Shown piece after piece: positions 16,561-25,406 of a DNA stretch of 64,000 nt; position 1 is the stretch's first letter, and each line of letters begins with the position of its first letter. This stretch comes from Pseudomonadota bacterium. GTDB taxonomy: Bacteria; Pseudomonadota; Gammaproteobacteria; Burkholderiales; Burkholderiaceae_C. The notes under the pieces are model-generated. The model ran no database searches. It was not told the origin of the DNA and saw only the letters and a program-made list of their open reading frames with translations. Position numbers and translations under genes: made by a program. Location of the stretch: contig JAFEEF010000049.1 in NCBI GenBank assembly GCA_018241265.1, positions 86,281 to 150,280 on the forward strand, read 5' to 3'.

Positions 16561-17589
16561 TCAGGCCAGGGTGCCGGCGCTCTCTTCGAGCAGCTTCCAG
16601 GCCTCGTCGCCGAACTTGCCGCGCCAGTCCTTGTAGAAGCTGGTCTTGCCGAGCATGGCCTTGAACGCGGCCTTGTCGACCTCGGCGACCTGCAGCCCCT
16701 TGGCCTGCAGCTCGGCACGCAGCGACTTGCTCAGCGCGGCGATGTCGGCGCGCTCGTCGTTGGCGGACTTGTCGAACTCGCGGTAGACGATGTCCTGCAC
16801 GTCCTTCGGCAGCCGCTCGACCGCCTTCTTGTTGCCGAGGATCCAGTAGGCGTCCCACACATGGTTGGTCAGGCTGCAGTACTTCTGCACTTCGTAGAGG
16901 CGCGCCGTCGCGATGATCGCGAGCGGGTTCTCCTGGCCCTCGACGAGCTTGGTCTGCAATGCCGAATAGACCTCGTTGAAGTTGATCGGGGTCGGGCTCG
17001 CGCCGAGCGCGGTGAAGAGCGTCGACAGCATCGGCGCTGCCGGCACGCGCAGCTTCATGCCCTTCAGGTCGTCGGGCGTCGCGATCGGCTTGGTCGACGT
17101 CGTGATCTGGCGAAAGCCGTTCTCCCACGGCTTGGACATCGTGAGCAGGCCGACCTTCTCGATCTGCGCCCGCACGTACTTGCCGAGGCCGCCGTCCATC
17201 GCCTTCCAGACGTGCTCGTTGTCGGTGAACGCGAAGCCGGTGTTGACGATGCCGGCCGCCGGCACGAGCGTCGACAGCACCGAGCTCGCCTGGTTGAAGA
17301 ACTCGACGCCGCCATTGCGCACCTGCGACATCAGGTCGGTGTCGGAGCCGAGCTGGTTGGCCGGGAACAGGCGGATCTCGAGCCGGCCGTTGGTCGCGGC
17401 CTTGATGCGATCGATCGCCTCTTGTGCGCGCTTGTTGACCGGATGGCTAGGATCCTGGCCGGTCGCGAGCTTGTAGGTGAACTCGGCCGCCTGCGCGCGC
17501 CGCGGCAGGATCGTGAAGAGCGGCAGCGCGGCGGCGCCGGTCAGCAGTTGGCGGCGGCTCAGGCCGCTGCGGTCGATCTTGATCGTCAT
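16561..17589 (-). CDS. TRAP transporter substrate-binding protein (DctP family)
   Basis: This 342-residue protein begins with a twin-arginine-like signal (SRRQLLTGAAALPLF, cleavage near AQAAE), so it is exported to the periplasm. The mature part has the DctP pattern: KLATGQDPSHPVNKRAQEAIDRI, LEIRLFPANQLGSDTDLMSQVRNG, the long helix EVYSALQTKLVEGQENP and the conserved Arg in GMKLRVP that usually contacts a carboxylate. It would deliver an organic acid, or a sugar acid, to the fused permease encoded upstream in the same operon. Confidence 0.9.
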   Translation of the reverse strand: MTIKIDRSGLSRRQLLTGAAALPLFTILPRRAQAAEFTYKLATGQDPSHPVNKRAQEAIDRIKAATNGRLEIRLFPANQLGSDTDLMSQVRNGGVEFFNQASSVLSTLVPAAGIVNTGFAFTDNEHVWKAMDGGLGKYVRAQIEKVGLLTMSKPWENGFRQITTSTKPIATPDDLKGMKLRVPAAPMLSTLFTALGASPTPINFNEVYSALQTKLVEGQENPLAIIATARLYEVQKYCSLTNHVWDAYWILGNKKAVERLPKDVQDIVYREFDKSANDERADIAALSKSLRAELQAKGLQVAEVDKAAFKAMLGKTSFYKDWRGKFGDEAWKLLEESAGTLA

Positions 17590-17618
17590 CGTCTTGTCTC
17601 CGTGTTCGATGCCTGGTG

Positions 17619-18368
17619 TCAGTGGATCAGCATGCCGCCGTTCACGTCGAGCGTGACGCCGGTGCAGTACTTCGCGAGCGGACTGGCGAGGAACACCACG
17701 CAGCCGGCGACGTCGTTCGGCTCGCCGACGCGGTTCAGCGGGATCTGGTCGAGGATGCCCTGCATGCGGTCGTCGGGGATCAGGCCCTTGTTGATGTCGG
17801 TCGCGATCAGGCCGGGCGTCACGCAGTTGACGCGGATGCCGTCGATGCCGGCTTCGCGCGCCAGCGCCCGTGCGAGACCGAGCACGCCGGCCTTCGCGGC
17901 CGAGTAGTGCGGCCCGCCGAGGATGCCGCCGCCGCGCTGCGCCGAGACCGACGAGATGCAGACGATGGCACCCGACTTCGCCTCGCGCATCGCCGGCAGC
18001 ACCGCCTGCGACATGTAGAGCGTGCCGCGCAGGCTGACGTCGAGCACCGCGTCGTAGTCGGCGCCGGTGATGTCGGCGAACTTGCGCGGCTGCGTGATGC
18101 CGGCGTTGTTGACGAGGATGTCGATGCGGCCGCATTGCGCGAGGGCCGCCGCGGCGGCGCGTAGGCACGACGCCTTGTCGGTGACGTCGGCGACGATGCC
18201 GACGTGCTGCGGACCGAGCTGGGCCGCGGCGCCGGCCGGATCGGCGCGCTCCAGGTCGAGGATCACGACGCGCGCGCCTTGCGCGGCCATCATGCGGGCG
18301 GTGGCGTAGCCGAGGCCGTTGAGGCCGGCGCCGCCGGTGATCAGGGCTACCTTGTCTGCGAGAAGCAT
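17619..18368 (-). CDS. Short-chain dehydrogenase/reductase (SDR)
   Basis: This 249-residue classical SDR has the nucleotide-binding TGGAGLNGLGYATA, the NNAG motif in ILVNNAGITQP, the catalytic Ser in CISSVSAQRG and the Tyr-Lys pair in HYSAAKAGVLG. The C-terminus ends DVNGGMLIH, typical of sugar or polyol dehydrogenases. It lies between the split-transketolase genes and the DctP gene, so it probably oxidises the imported sugar acid or polyol to a ketose form that transketolase can use (inference). Confidence 0.88.
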   Translation of the reverse strand: MLLADKVALITGGAGLNGLGYATARMMAAQGARVVILDLERADPAGAAAQLGPQHVGIVADVTDKASCLRAAAAALAQCGRIDILVNNAGITQPRKFADITGADYDAVLDVSLRGTLYMSQAVLPAMREAKSGAIVCISSVSAQRGGGILGGPHYSAAKAGVLGLARALAREAGIDGIRVNCVTPGLIATDINKGLIPDDRMQGILDQIPLNRVGEPNDVAGCVVFLASPLAKYCTGVTLDVNGGMLIH

Positions 18369-18418
18369 GGTCTCTACTCCGTTCAGGGATCGTTGCAGGG
18401 TGAAGTGGTTGCGGGCGT

Positions 18419-19441
18419 TCAACCGAGCCAGCCCTTGATGCGCGCGGCCAGCGCGTCGCGGCTGATGCCGTAACGCTCGTGCAGGGTCGGCAGCGCGCCG
18501 GCATCGAGGAAGGCATCGGGCAGGCCCGCGAGCTGGAAGCCGGCCGGCTGCACGCGGTGGCGCAGCAGCGCGCTCGCCACCGATTCGCCCAGGCCGCCGA
18601 TCACCGAATGGTTCTCGGCGACGACGACGAGGCGATGCCGGTAGCGCACCGCCTCGACGATCGCGGCTTCGTCGAGCGGCTTGATCGTCGGGCAGTGCAG
18701 CACCGCGACGCCGATGCGGTCGGCGGCGAGCGTCTGCGCCACTTCGAGCGCGCGCATCGTCATGAAGCCGCTGGAGATCACGAGCACGTCGGCACCGTCG
18801 CGCAGCAGCTTGGCCTTGCCGAGCTCGAAGCGGTAGCCGTCGACCTCGTCGAGCACCAAGGGCACGTTGCCGCGCAAGAGGCGCATGTAGACCGGACCCT
18901 TGTGCGCCGCGACCTGCGGCACCGCCTGCTCGATGTCGAGCGCGTCGCACGGGTCGACGATCGTCAGGCCCGGCACGCCGCGCATCATCGCTATGTCCTC
19001 GATCGCGGCGTGGCTCGGGCCGTAGCCGGTCGTCAGGCCCGGCAGCGCGCAGCAGATCTTGACGTTCAGGTTCTCCTCGGCGATCACCTGGTGGATGAAG
19101 TCGAAGGCGCGGCGCGTGCCGAACGCGGCGTAGGTCGTCGCGAACGGAACGAGCCCTTCCTTGGCCATGCCGCCCGCCGCCGCCATCAGCACCTGCTCGG
19201 CCATCCCCATCTGGTAGAAGCGCTCGGGGTAGGCCTGCGCGAAGAGGTGCAGGTCGGTGTACTTCGCGAGGTCCGCGGTCAGGCCGACGATCTCCGGCTT
19301 GCTCGCGGCCAGTTCGACCAGCGCCTTGCCGAACGGCGCGGCCTTCGCGCGCTGGCCCTCGGCGGCGATCGACGCGATCATCGCCGACGTGGTCAGGCGA
19401 GGCTTGCTCTTGTCCTTCTGTTCTGCAACGGCGGCGCTCAT
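18419..19441 (-). CDS. Transketolase, C-terminal subunit
   Basis: This 340-residue protein corresponds to the pyrimidine-binding and C-terminal domains of transketolase: ADLAKYTDLHLFAQAYPERFYQMGMAEQ (conserved Glu in the MAEQ position), TTGYGPSHAAIEDIAMMRG and SSGFMTMRALEVAQTL. It overlaps the N-terminal-subunit gene by four bases (ATGA), indicating coupled translation of a two-subunit enzyme. Split transketolases of this type occur in several catabolic clusters with unusual ketoses, including apulose and sulfofructose pathways. Confidence 0.9.
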   Translation of the reverse strand: MSAAVAEQKDKSKPRLTTSAMIASIAAEGQRAKAAPFGKALVELAASKPEIVGLTADLAKYTDLHLFAQAYPERFYQMGMAEQVLMAAAGGMAKEGLVPFATTYAAFGTRRAFDFIHQVIAEENLNVKICCALPGLTTGYGPSHAAIEDIAMMRGVPGLTIVDPCDALDIEQAVPQVAAHKGPVYMRLLRGNVPLVLDEVDGYRFELGKAKLLRDGADVLVISSGFMTMRALEVAQTLAADRIGVAVLHCPTIKPLDEAAIVEAVRYRHRLVVVAENHSVIGGLGESVASALLRHRVQPAGFQLAGLPDAFLDAGALPTLHERYGISRDALAARIKGWLG

Positions 19442-20286
19442 GCCAGGGCTCCTTCGGGTTGGCGCGATCCGTCGAGGATGCGCAGCGCCTGCTGCCACTC
19501 GGGCGGATCGACGCGGATGAAGTGGTTCTTGTCGCGCGTCTCGAGGAAGGGCACGCCCTTGCCCATCAAGGTGTCGCACAGGATCACGCGCGGCTTCAGG
19601 TCGGCGAGGTCGCGCGCCGCATCGAAGGCGCGCAGCACGGCCGGCAGGTCGTTGCCGTCGACGCGCTGCACATGCCAGCCGAACGCTGCCCACTTGTCGG
19701 CGAGCGGCTCGAAGCCCATCACCTTGCCCGACGGGCCGTCGGCCTGCTGGTTGTTGATGTCGACGAGGCAGATCAGGTTGTCGAGGCGGTGGTGCGCCGC
19801 GGCCATCGCCGCCTCCCAGGTCGAGCCCTCGTCGAGCTCGCCGTCGGACATCGAGTTGTAGACGAACGCCGGATTGCGCTTGTGCTTCAGTCCGAGCGCG
19901 ATGCCGACGCCGATCGCGAGACCCTGGCCGAGCGAGCCGCCCGAGATCTCCATGCCCGGCGTGTACGTCGCCATGCCGGACATCGGCAGGCGGCTGTCGT
20001 CGCTGCCGTAGGTCTCGAGCTCGCTCTCGGGGACGATGCCGGCCTCGATCAGCGCCGCGTAGTGCGCGATCGCATAGTGGCCGTGCGACAGCAGGAAGCG
20101 GTCGCGCCCTTCCCACTCGGGCTCGCTCGGGCGCAGCTTCAGCGCATGGCCGTAGGCGACCGCGAGCACGTCGGCCCAGCCGAGCGCCTGGCCGATGTAG
20201 CCCTGGCCCTGCACCTCGCCCATGCGCAGGGCGTAGCGGCGGATGCGGTAGGCCCGCTCGCGCAACGTGGTGGTCGAGTCAGACAT
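19438..20286 (-). CDS. Transketolase, N-terminal (TPP-binding) subunit
   Basis: This 282-residue protein carries the thiamine diphosphate motif DGELDEGSTWEAAMAAAHHR then LVDINNQQ, with conserved His residues in LLSHGHYAIAHYA and GGSLGQGLAIGVG. The length of about 280 residues equals the first domain of a full transketolase. Together with the overlapping C-terminal subunit it should form an alpha2-beta2 enzyme in the cytoplasm. It follows the TRAP permease gene by 29 bases in the operon. Confidence 0.9.
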   Translation of the reverse strand: MSDSTTTLRERAYRIRRYALRMGEVQGQGYIGQALGWADVLAVAYGHALKLRPSEPEWEGRDRFLLSHGHYAIAHYAALIEAGIVPESELETYGSDDSRLPMSGMATYTPGMEISGGSLGQGLAIGVGIALGLKHKRNPAFVYNSMSDGELDEGSTWEAAMAAAHHRLDNLICLVDINNQQADGPSGKVMGFEPLADKWAAFGWHVQRVDGNDLPAVLRAFDAARDLADLKPRVILCDTLMGKGVPFLETRDKNHFIRVDPPEWQQALRILDGSRQPEGALA

Positions 20287-20315
20287 GTCGGTCCTTGTGT
20301 GAGTCGTGAGTGGAT

Positions 20316-22178
20316 TCAATGCAGCAGCCCGATCGAGAACCAGGGCACGAAGGCGACGATCAGGAGGCCGGCGAGCAGCGCGCCGAGGTAGGGCCAGATG
20401 CGGCGCAGCGCGACGTCGGGGTTGACTCGGCCGATCGTGCAGGCGGCGTAGTAGCCGAGGCCGAACGGCGGCGCGAACAGGCCGATGCCCATCGCGAGGA
20501 TGACCACCATCGCGTAGTGCACCTCGTGCACGCCGATCGCCTTGGCGACCGGGAACAGCAGCGGCGCGAACAGCACCATCGCCGGGATGCCCTCGAGCAC
20601 GCTGCCGAGCACGACGAAGGCGGCGATCGACACGAGCAGGAAGCCGTACTTGCCGCCCGGCACGCTCGTCATCAGGTGCGCGAGGCTGTGCGAGAAGCCC
20701 GACTGCGTCAGCGCCCACGACATGCCGGTGGCCGTGCCGATGATGAAGAGGATCGCGCCCGACAGCGCCGCGGTGTCGACCAGCATCGGATACAGGCGCC
20801 GCCAGTCGAAGCGGCGATAGATGAAGAGCCCGGCGACCACCGCATAGGCGATGCCGATCGTCGAGACTTCGGTTGCGGTCGCGATGCCTTCGACGACGGC
20901 GGTGCGAATCAGCACCGGCAGCAGCAGCGCCGGCAGCGCGACCAGCAGCGTCTTGCCGACGACGCTGAGCGGCGCGCGCTTCAGGCCGTGCGCGACCTCG
21001 GCGCTGCGATAGCGCGCCAGCACCGCGAGCAGCAACGCGAGCACGACGCCGGGCAGGATGCCGCCGGTGAAGAGCGCGCTGATCGAGATGCCGGCGACCG
21101 AGCCTATCGTGATCAGCACCAGTGACGGCGGAATCGTCTCGGCCATCGCGCCGGAGGCCGCGAGCAGCGAGATCAGTTCGCCCTCGGGGTTGCCGCGCTT
21201 CTTCATCTCGGGCAGCAGCACCGGGGCGACCGCGGCCATGTCGGCGGTCTTCGCGCCGGAGATGCCCGAGACCAGCAGCATCGCGCCGAGCAGCACGTAG
21301 TTCAGGCCGCCGCGCACGTGGCCGAGCAGCGATGCGAGGAAGTCGACCATCGCCTTGGCCATGCCGGTCATCTCGACCAAGTGGCCGAGCAGGATGAAGA
21401 GCGGCACCGCGAGCAGGATCAGCGAGCTCATGCCTTCGTCCATGCGGCCGCTGACGACCGCGAGCGGCGTCGACGTCGTCGCGAGCAGGAAGGCGACGGT
21501 CGCGATGCCGAAGCAGAACGCGATCGGCACGCCCAGCAGCACGCCGGTGCCGAGCAGCAGCGCGAAGAAGATGCAGAGGTTCCAGTTGCCGATGCTCTGC
21601 AGCCAGTCGGCGCCGAGCCAGATCGCGCCGCCGAGCGCGGCCAGCGTCAGCGCGACGCCGGCCAGTTCGCCGATGCCGCGGCGCGCGAGGCGCAACAGCG
21701 CGATCGCGATCATCAGCGTGCAGCCGGCCGGCACCGCGGCGGCGCGTACCGTGTTCGGCCAGCCGAGCGCGGGCGTCTCGACGACCCATTCGTCGCGGGC
21801 GTATTCGGCCATCGGTCCGATCAGGATCACGAGCAGCAGGCACGGCACGCCGATCGCGAGCACCTCGGCCCAGGCCTGCGCACGCGGGCTCCAGCGCGAC
21901 ACCAGTGCGGTCGTGCGCATGTGCGTGCCGCGCCGCAGCGCGACGGCGGCCCCCAGGTTGGCGAGCCACAGGAACAGGATGGACGCGAGCTCGTCGGCCC
22001 ACGGCAGCGGATGGTTGAAGACGAAGCGCATCAGCACGCCGGCGAGCAGCACGACGACCTCGCCGACGACCAGCGCGGCCGCCGGGATCTCGATGAAGTG
22101 GCCGAGCCACTCCTCGGCACGTCCGAGCAACGAGCCGCTGCGCTCGACGGGATGCGCTTCGAGCAGCATGGCGCTCAT
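20316..22178 (-). CDS. TRAP transporter fused small and large permease (DctQM)
   Basis: This 620-residue membrane protein joins a DctQ-like domain (about 20-185; FNHPLPWADELASILFLWLANLGA and LRRGTHMRT are typical) to a DctM-like domain (about 190-615; GVPIAFCFGIA, ILLAVPLFILLGHL, GAKTADMAAVAPVLLPEM and VLEGIPAMVLFAPLLFP). It uses an ion gradient to move the substrate delivered by the DctP protein of the same operon. The start overlaps, as ATGA, the stop of a 26-codon upstream reading frame, so translation may be coupled to that frame. Confidence 0.92.
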   Translation of the reverse strand: MSAMLLEAHPVERSGSLLGRAEEWLGHFIEIPAAALVVGEVVVLLAGVLMRFVFNHPLPWADELASILFLWLANLGAAVALRRGTHMRTTALVSRWSPRAQAWAEVLAIGVPCLLLVILIGPMAEYARDEWVVETPALGWPNTVRAAAVPAGCTLMIAIALLRLARRGIGELAGVALTLAALGGAIWLGADWLQSIGNWNLCIFFALLLGTGVLLGVPIAFCFGIATVAFLLATTSTPLAVVSGRMDEGMSSLILLAVPLFILLGHLVEMTGMAKAMVDFLASLLGHVRGGLNYVLLGAMLLVSGISGAKTADMAAVAPVLLPEMKKRGNPEGELISLLAASGAMAETIPPSLVLITIGSVAGISISALFTGGILPGVVLALLLAVLARYRSAEVAHGLKRAPLSVVGKTLLVALPALLLPVLIRTAVVEGIATATEVSTIGIAYAVVAGLFIYRRFDWRRLYPMLVDTAALSGAILFIIGTATGMSWALTQSGFSHSLAHLMTSVPGGKYGFLLVSIAAFVVLGSVLEGIPAMVLFAPLLFPVAKAIGVHEVHYAMVVILAMGIGLFAPPFGLGYYAACTIGRVNPDVALRRIWPYLGALLAGLLIVAFVPWFSIGLLH

Positions 22179-22255
22179 TGCCCGAGCGCCGCGCGGCGCA
22201 GGCGCAGGCCGGTGGTGGAGGTGTTGCGGCCGTGGCGGGCCGTCGATGCAGTCAT
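22175..22255 (-). CDS. Possible 26-residue leader or small protein coupled to the TRAP permease
   Basis: An ATG at 22255 is preceded by a strong ribosome-binding site (GAGGAGA on the minus strand, opposite 22261-22267, five bases from the ATG). The frame encodes a basic 26-residue peptide rich in Thr and Arg, beginning MTASTARHGRN and ending RRAALGQ. Its stop overlaps the permease start as ATGA. It has no membrane segment and I recognise no family. The good ribosome site and the overlap are what support it; it could instead be an untranslated leader. Confidence 0.4.
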   Translation of the reverse strand: MTASTARHGRNTSTTGLRLRRAALGQ

Positions 22256-22385
22256 GCTGGTCTCCTCGGTCGTCGAATGAGGCGCGGTGCGCCGCTGCGA
22301 CGTCGCGGAGCCCGCTGACTCCGATCCCTCCGCCGTCGCCGGACCGGTGGCAGGTCCGTGCGGCAAATCTTCGGCGCTGCCGCGC

Positions 22386-22421
22386 ATGACGACAAGCGAA
22401 GTGTCATCAGCCTAAGATGAC
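22386..22421. promoter_or_regulatory. Candidate LysR operator in the divergent spacer
   Basis: The half-site ATGAC occurs at 22386-22390 and 22417-22421, with its complement GTCAT at 22403-22407. Together they form two overlapping inverted repeats with 12- and 9-base gaps. They lie between the LysR gene (start 22452) and the TRAP/transketolase operon, where a LysR regulator normally binds. The assignment is by position and symmetry. Confidence 0.5.
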
Positions 22422-22451
22422 GATCCTTCATCCGACGCCAGGGTCAACCCG

Positions 22452-23336
22452 ATGGCCACCGTCCCGCCGGTCACCAACCTGCTCGCGTTCGAAGCCGTCG
22501 CGCGGCGGCGCAGCTTCGCGCATGCCGCCGCCGAACTGCACCTCACCGCATCGGCGATCAGCCACCAGGTCGCGCGGCTGGAGGCGCAGCTCGGCGTGCG
22601 GCTGTTCGAGCGCAGCGCGCATGGCGTGCGGCTGAGTGCCGCGGGCGAGCGCTACCTGGCGCGCGTCGGCGGGGCGCTGTCGGCGCTCGTCGCGGCGAGC
22701 GACGACCTGCAGCAAGGCGTCAACAACAGCCTCTACATCCATTCGTCGCCGAGCTTCGCGAGCCTCTGGCTGGTGCCGCGGCTGCGCGCCTTCTCGCAGG
22801 CGCATCCGGAGATCGCGCTGAACCTGTCGTCGTCGCCGACGCACAGCGACTTCGCGCTCGGCCAGGCCGACCTCGACATCCGCTACGGCGTGCCGCGCTG
22901 GCCCGATCTGGTGGTCGAGCCGCTGTTCGAAGAGCGCATCACGCCGCTCGCGAGCCCCGACTTCATCCGCGAGCACCGTCTGCGCCGGCCCGAGCAGGCG
23001 GCCGACGTGCCGCTGATCCAGAGCAACGTCAGCATCGTGCAGTGGTCGGACTGGTTCACCGCGATCACCGACCGGCGCGCGCCGGATCGCTTTGCGCTGC
23101 GCTTCGACCGGGCGCAGATGGCGCTCGATGCGGCGGCGCAAGGGCTCGGCGTTGCGCTCGAGAGCACGACGATAGGCGCGCGCCATCTCGCCGAGGGGCG
23201 GCTGCGGCCGGTCTTCGGCCTGGAGCGGTCGGTGCGGTCGAAGGTGCACTTCCTCGTCTACCCGCCGCGCCACGCGCGCCGGCCGCCGGTCGAGGCGTTC
23301 CTGGCGTGGGTGCACGGCGAAGCTGCGCGAGCCTGA
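22452..23336 (+). CDS. LysR-family transcriptional regulator
   Basis: This 294-residue protein has the LysR helix-turn-helix at residues about 8-65 (LLAFEAVARRRSFAHAAAEL, then SAISHQVARLEAQLGVRLFER) and a periplasmic-binding-protein-like effector domain from about 90. The pattern VNNSLYIHSSPSFASLWLVPRL is like the GcvA subgroup. It is transcribed away from the minus-strand TRAP/transketolase operon and is its likely regulator, responding to the imported substrate or a pathway intermediate. Confidence 0.9.
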   Translation: MATVPPVTNLLAFEAVARRRSFAHAAAELHLTASAISHQVARLEAQLGVRLFERSAHGVRLSAAGERYLARVGGALSALVAASDDLQQGVNNSLYIHSSPSFASLWLVPRLRAFSQAHPEIALNLSSSPTHSDFALGQADLDIRYGVPRWPDLVVEPLFEERITPLASPDFIREHRLRRPEQAADVPLIQSNVSIVQWSDWFTAITDRRAPDRFALRFDRAQMALDAAAQGLGVALESTTIGARHLAEGRLRPVFGLERSVRSKVHFLVYPPRHARRPPVEAFLAWVHGEAARA

Positions 23337-23385
23337 CGCTCGGCCTGCCTATGATCGGCCGCCGCCCGCTTCCGCAACACCTCCG

Positions 23386-24465
23386 ATGCGCCGACGCCTC
23401 ACGCCGCTGCTGCTCGTCCTGCTGATCGCCGCGACGGCGACCTTCGCGGCGCGCCCGCCCGCGCCGCCGCGCGCGGTCACGCCGCGCGGGCCGCTCGCGG
23501 CCGACGAGCAGAACAACATCGCGGTGTTCAAGGCGTCGTCGGCGTCGGTCGTCAACATCACCGCGCTCGGTCTCGAGCGCGACTTCATGTCGCTCGACGT
23601 GCAGCAGGTGCCGCAGGGCACCGGCTCGGGCTTCGTGTGGGACACGCAAGGCCATGTCGTCACCAACTTCCACGTGATCCGCGAAGCGAGCGGCGCGCGC
23701 GTCACGCTGGCCGACCAGACGAGCTACCGCGCCGAACTGGTCGGCGCGTTCCCCGACCGCGACATCGCGGTGCTGCGCATCGACGCGCCGGCCGCCAAGC
23801 TCAAGCCGGTCGCGATCGGCACGAGCCGCGACCTCGTCGTCGGCCAGAAGGTCTATGCGATCGGCAATCCGTTCGGCCTCGACCAGACCTTGACGACCGG
23901 CATCGTCAGCGCGCTCGACCGCGAGATCGAGTCGGTGACGCGGCGCACGATCAAGGGCGCGATCCAGACCGATGCGGCGATCAATCCGGGCAACTCCGGC
24001 GGGCCGCTGCTCGACTCGGCCGGGCGGCTGATCGGCGTCAACACCGCGATCTTCAGCCCGTCGGGCGCGAGCGCCGGCATCGGCTTCGCGATACCGGTCG
24101 ACGAGGTCAACCGCATCGTACCGCGGCTGATCCGCGACGGCCGCATGGTGCGTCCGTCGATCGGCGTCACCGGCGCGCCGGCCGACCTGAACCGCGCGCT
24201 CGGCCTGCCGAAGGGTGTCGCGCTGGTGCGCGTGCAGCGCGGCGGCGCAGCGGCGCGTGCCGGGCTCGTGCCGTTCAGCCGCGGCGACCGCGGCATCGTG
24301 CAGGGCGACGTGATCACCGCCGTCGACGGCACCGCGGTCGAGACGCAGGACGACATGCTGAACGCGCTCGAGCGCCACGAGCCCGGCGAGGTCTGCACGC
24401 TGACGGTGTGGCGCAACGGCGCGAGCCGCAAGCTCGAGATGACCCTGGCCGAGTCCGACCAATAG
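23386..24465 (+). CDS. Exported trypsin-like serine protease with PDZ domain (S1C, DegP/HhoB-like)
   Basis: This 359-residue protein has an N-terminal signal peptide (about 1-21) and the full S1C catalytic triad: His96 in VVTNFHV, Asp126 in DRDIAVLRI and Ser204 in NPGNSGGPLLD. A single PDZ domain follows (about 260-350; GVALVRVQRGGAAARAGL, GDVITAVDG). It should act in the periplasm in quality control of damaged proteins. One PDZ domain instead of two makes it more like DegS/HhoB or plant Deg1 than DegP. It stands alone between the LysR gene and a DUF899 gene. Confidence 0.9.
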   Translation: MRRRLTPLLLVLLIAATATFAARPPAPPRAVTPRGPLAADEQNNIAVFKASSASVVNITALGLERDFMSLDVQQVPQGTGSGFVWDTQGHVVTNFHVIREASGARVTLADQTSYRAELVGAFPDRDIAVLRIDAPAAKLKPVAIGTSRDLVVGQKVYAIGNPFGLDQTLTTGIVSALDREIESVTRRTIKGAIQTDAAINPGNSGGPLLDSAGRLIGVNTAIFSPSGASAGIGFAIPVDEVNRIVPRLIRDGRMVRPSIGVTGAPADLNRALGLPKGVALVRVQRGGAAARAGLVPFSRGDRGIVQGDVITAVDGTAVETQDDMLNALERHEPGEVCTLTVWRNGASRKLEMTLAESDQ

Positions 24466-24668
24466 GGAGCGCGCGACCGGCCCGGCGTCGCCGACGACGC
24501 AATCGCCGAGCGCCGACAGGGGTCGCGGTCCCGGGCCATCATCGACCGCGACGAGCGGCCGATGACGCCGCGATCATGTCGATGCGCGCCGGTCCCGTTC
24601 GTCGTGTGGATGAGACTGCCGCTTCCGCGCGGCGGTCCATCCTCGACCTCTTCCAGGGAGACCAAGCC

Positions 24669-25373
24669 ATGACCACGCTCCAATCCGCCGCCGAACTGGC
24701 GGCTGCCGCCAGCAAGCCCTATCCGAACGACAGTGCCGACTACCGCAAGGCGCGCACCGCGCTGCTCGCCGAGGAGATCGAGCTGCGCCGCCGGATCGAG
24801 CGCGTCGCCGCGCAACGGCGCGCGTTGCCGCTCGGCGGCGCGGCCGGCGACTACCGCTTCAAGGACCAGAACGGCGCGACCGTCGGCCTCGCCGATCTGT
24901 TCGGCAAGCACGACACGCTCGTCACCTATTTCTGGATGTACGGCCCGCAGCGCGCCCGGCCGTGCCCGATGTGCACCGCGTTCCTCGGTGCGCTCGACAC
25001 GCCGGTCGCCGACCTGACGCAGCGCGTCGCCTTCGCGGTGCTCGGACGCTCGCCGGTCGAGCGCCAACTCGCGTTCGCACGCGAGCGCGGCTGGCGCAAC
25101 CTGAAGTTCTACATGACGGTCGGCGACGACTATGCGCGCGACTACCGCGGCCTTGCGCCCGACGGCAGCGAATGGCCGGCACTCGACGTCTGGGTGCAGC
25201 GCGACGGCCGCGTCCACCACTACTGGGCGTCCGAACTCGGCGGCACGCAGGATCCGGGACAGGACCCGCGCGGCGCGCCCGATCCGACGCCGCTGTGGAA
25301 CATCCTCGACCTGACGCCGGGCGGTCGCGGCACGGACTGGTATCCGAAGCTGGAGTACGCGACGGCGGCGTAG
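24669..25373 (+). CDS. DUF899 thioredoxin-like family protein
   Basis: This 234-residue protein matches DUF899 (predicted thioredoxin fold): LLAEEIELRRRIERVAAQRRALP, then DYRFKDQNGATVGLADLFGKHDTLVTYFWMYGP, and CPMCTAFLGALD with a CxxC pair, and a WYPKLEYA C-terminus. The CPMC motif could be redox-active. The biochemical role of the family is not established. It has a good ribosome-binding site (GGGAG at about 24655-24660). The 203 bases before it hold nothing I recognise. Confidence 0.8.
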   Translation: MTTLQSAAELAAAASKPYPNDSADYRKARTALLAEEIELRRRIERVAAQRRALPLGGAAGDYRFKDQNGATVGLADLFGKHDTLVTYFWMYGPQRARPCPMCTAFLGALDTPVADLTQRVAFAVLGRSPVERQLAFARERGWRNLKFYMTVGDDYARDYRGLAPDGSEWPALDVWVQRDGRVHHYWASELGGTQDPGQDPRGAPDPTPLWNILDLTPGGRGTDWYPKLEYATAA

Positions 25374-25406
25374 CGACGGCTGGCGGCGCGCCGGCTTTGG
25401 CCGACA

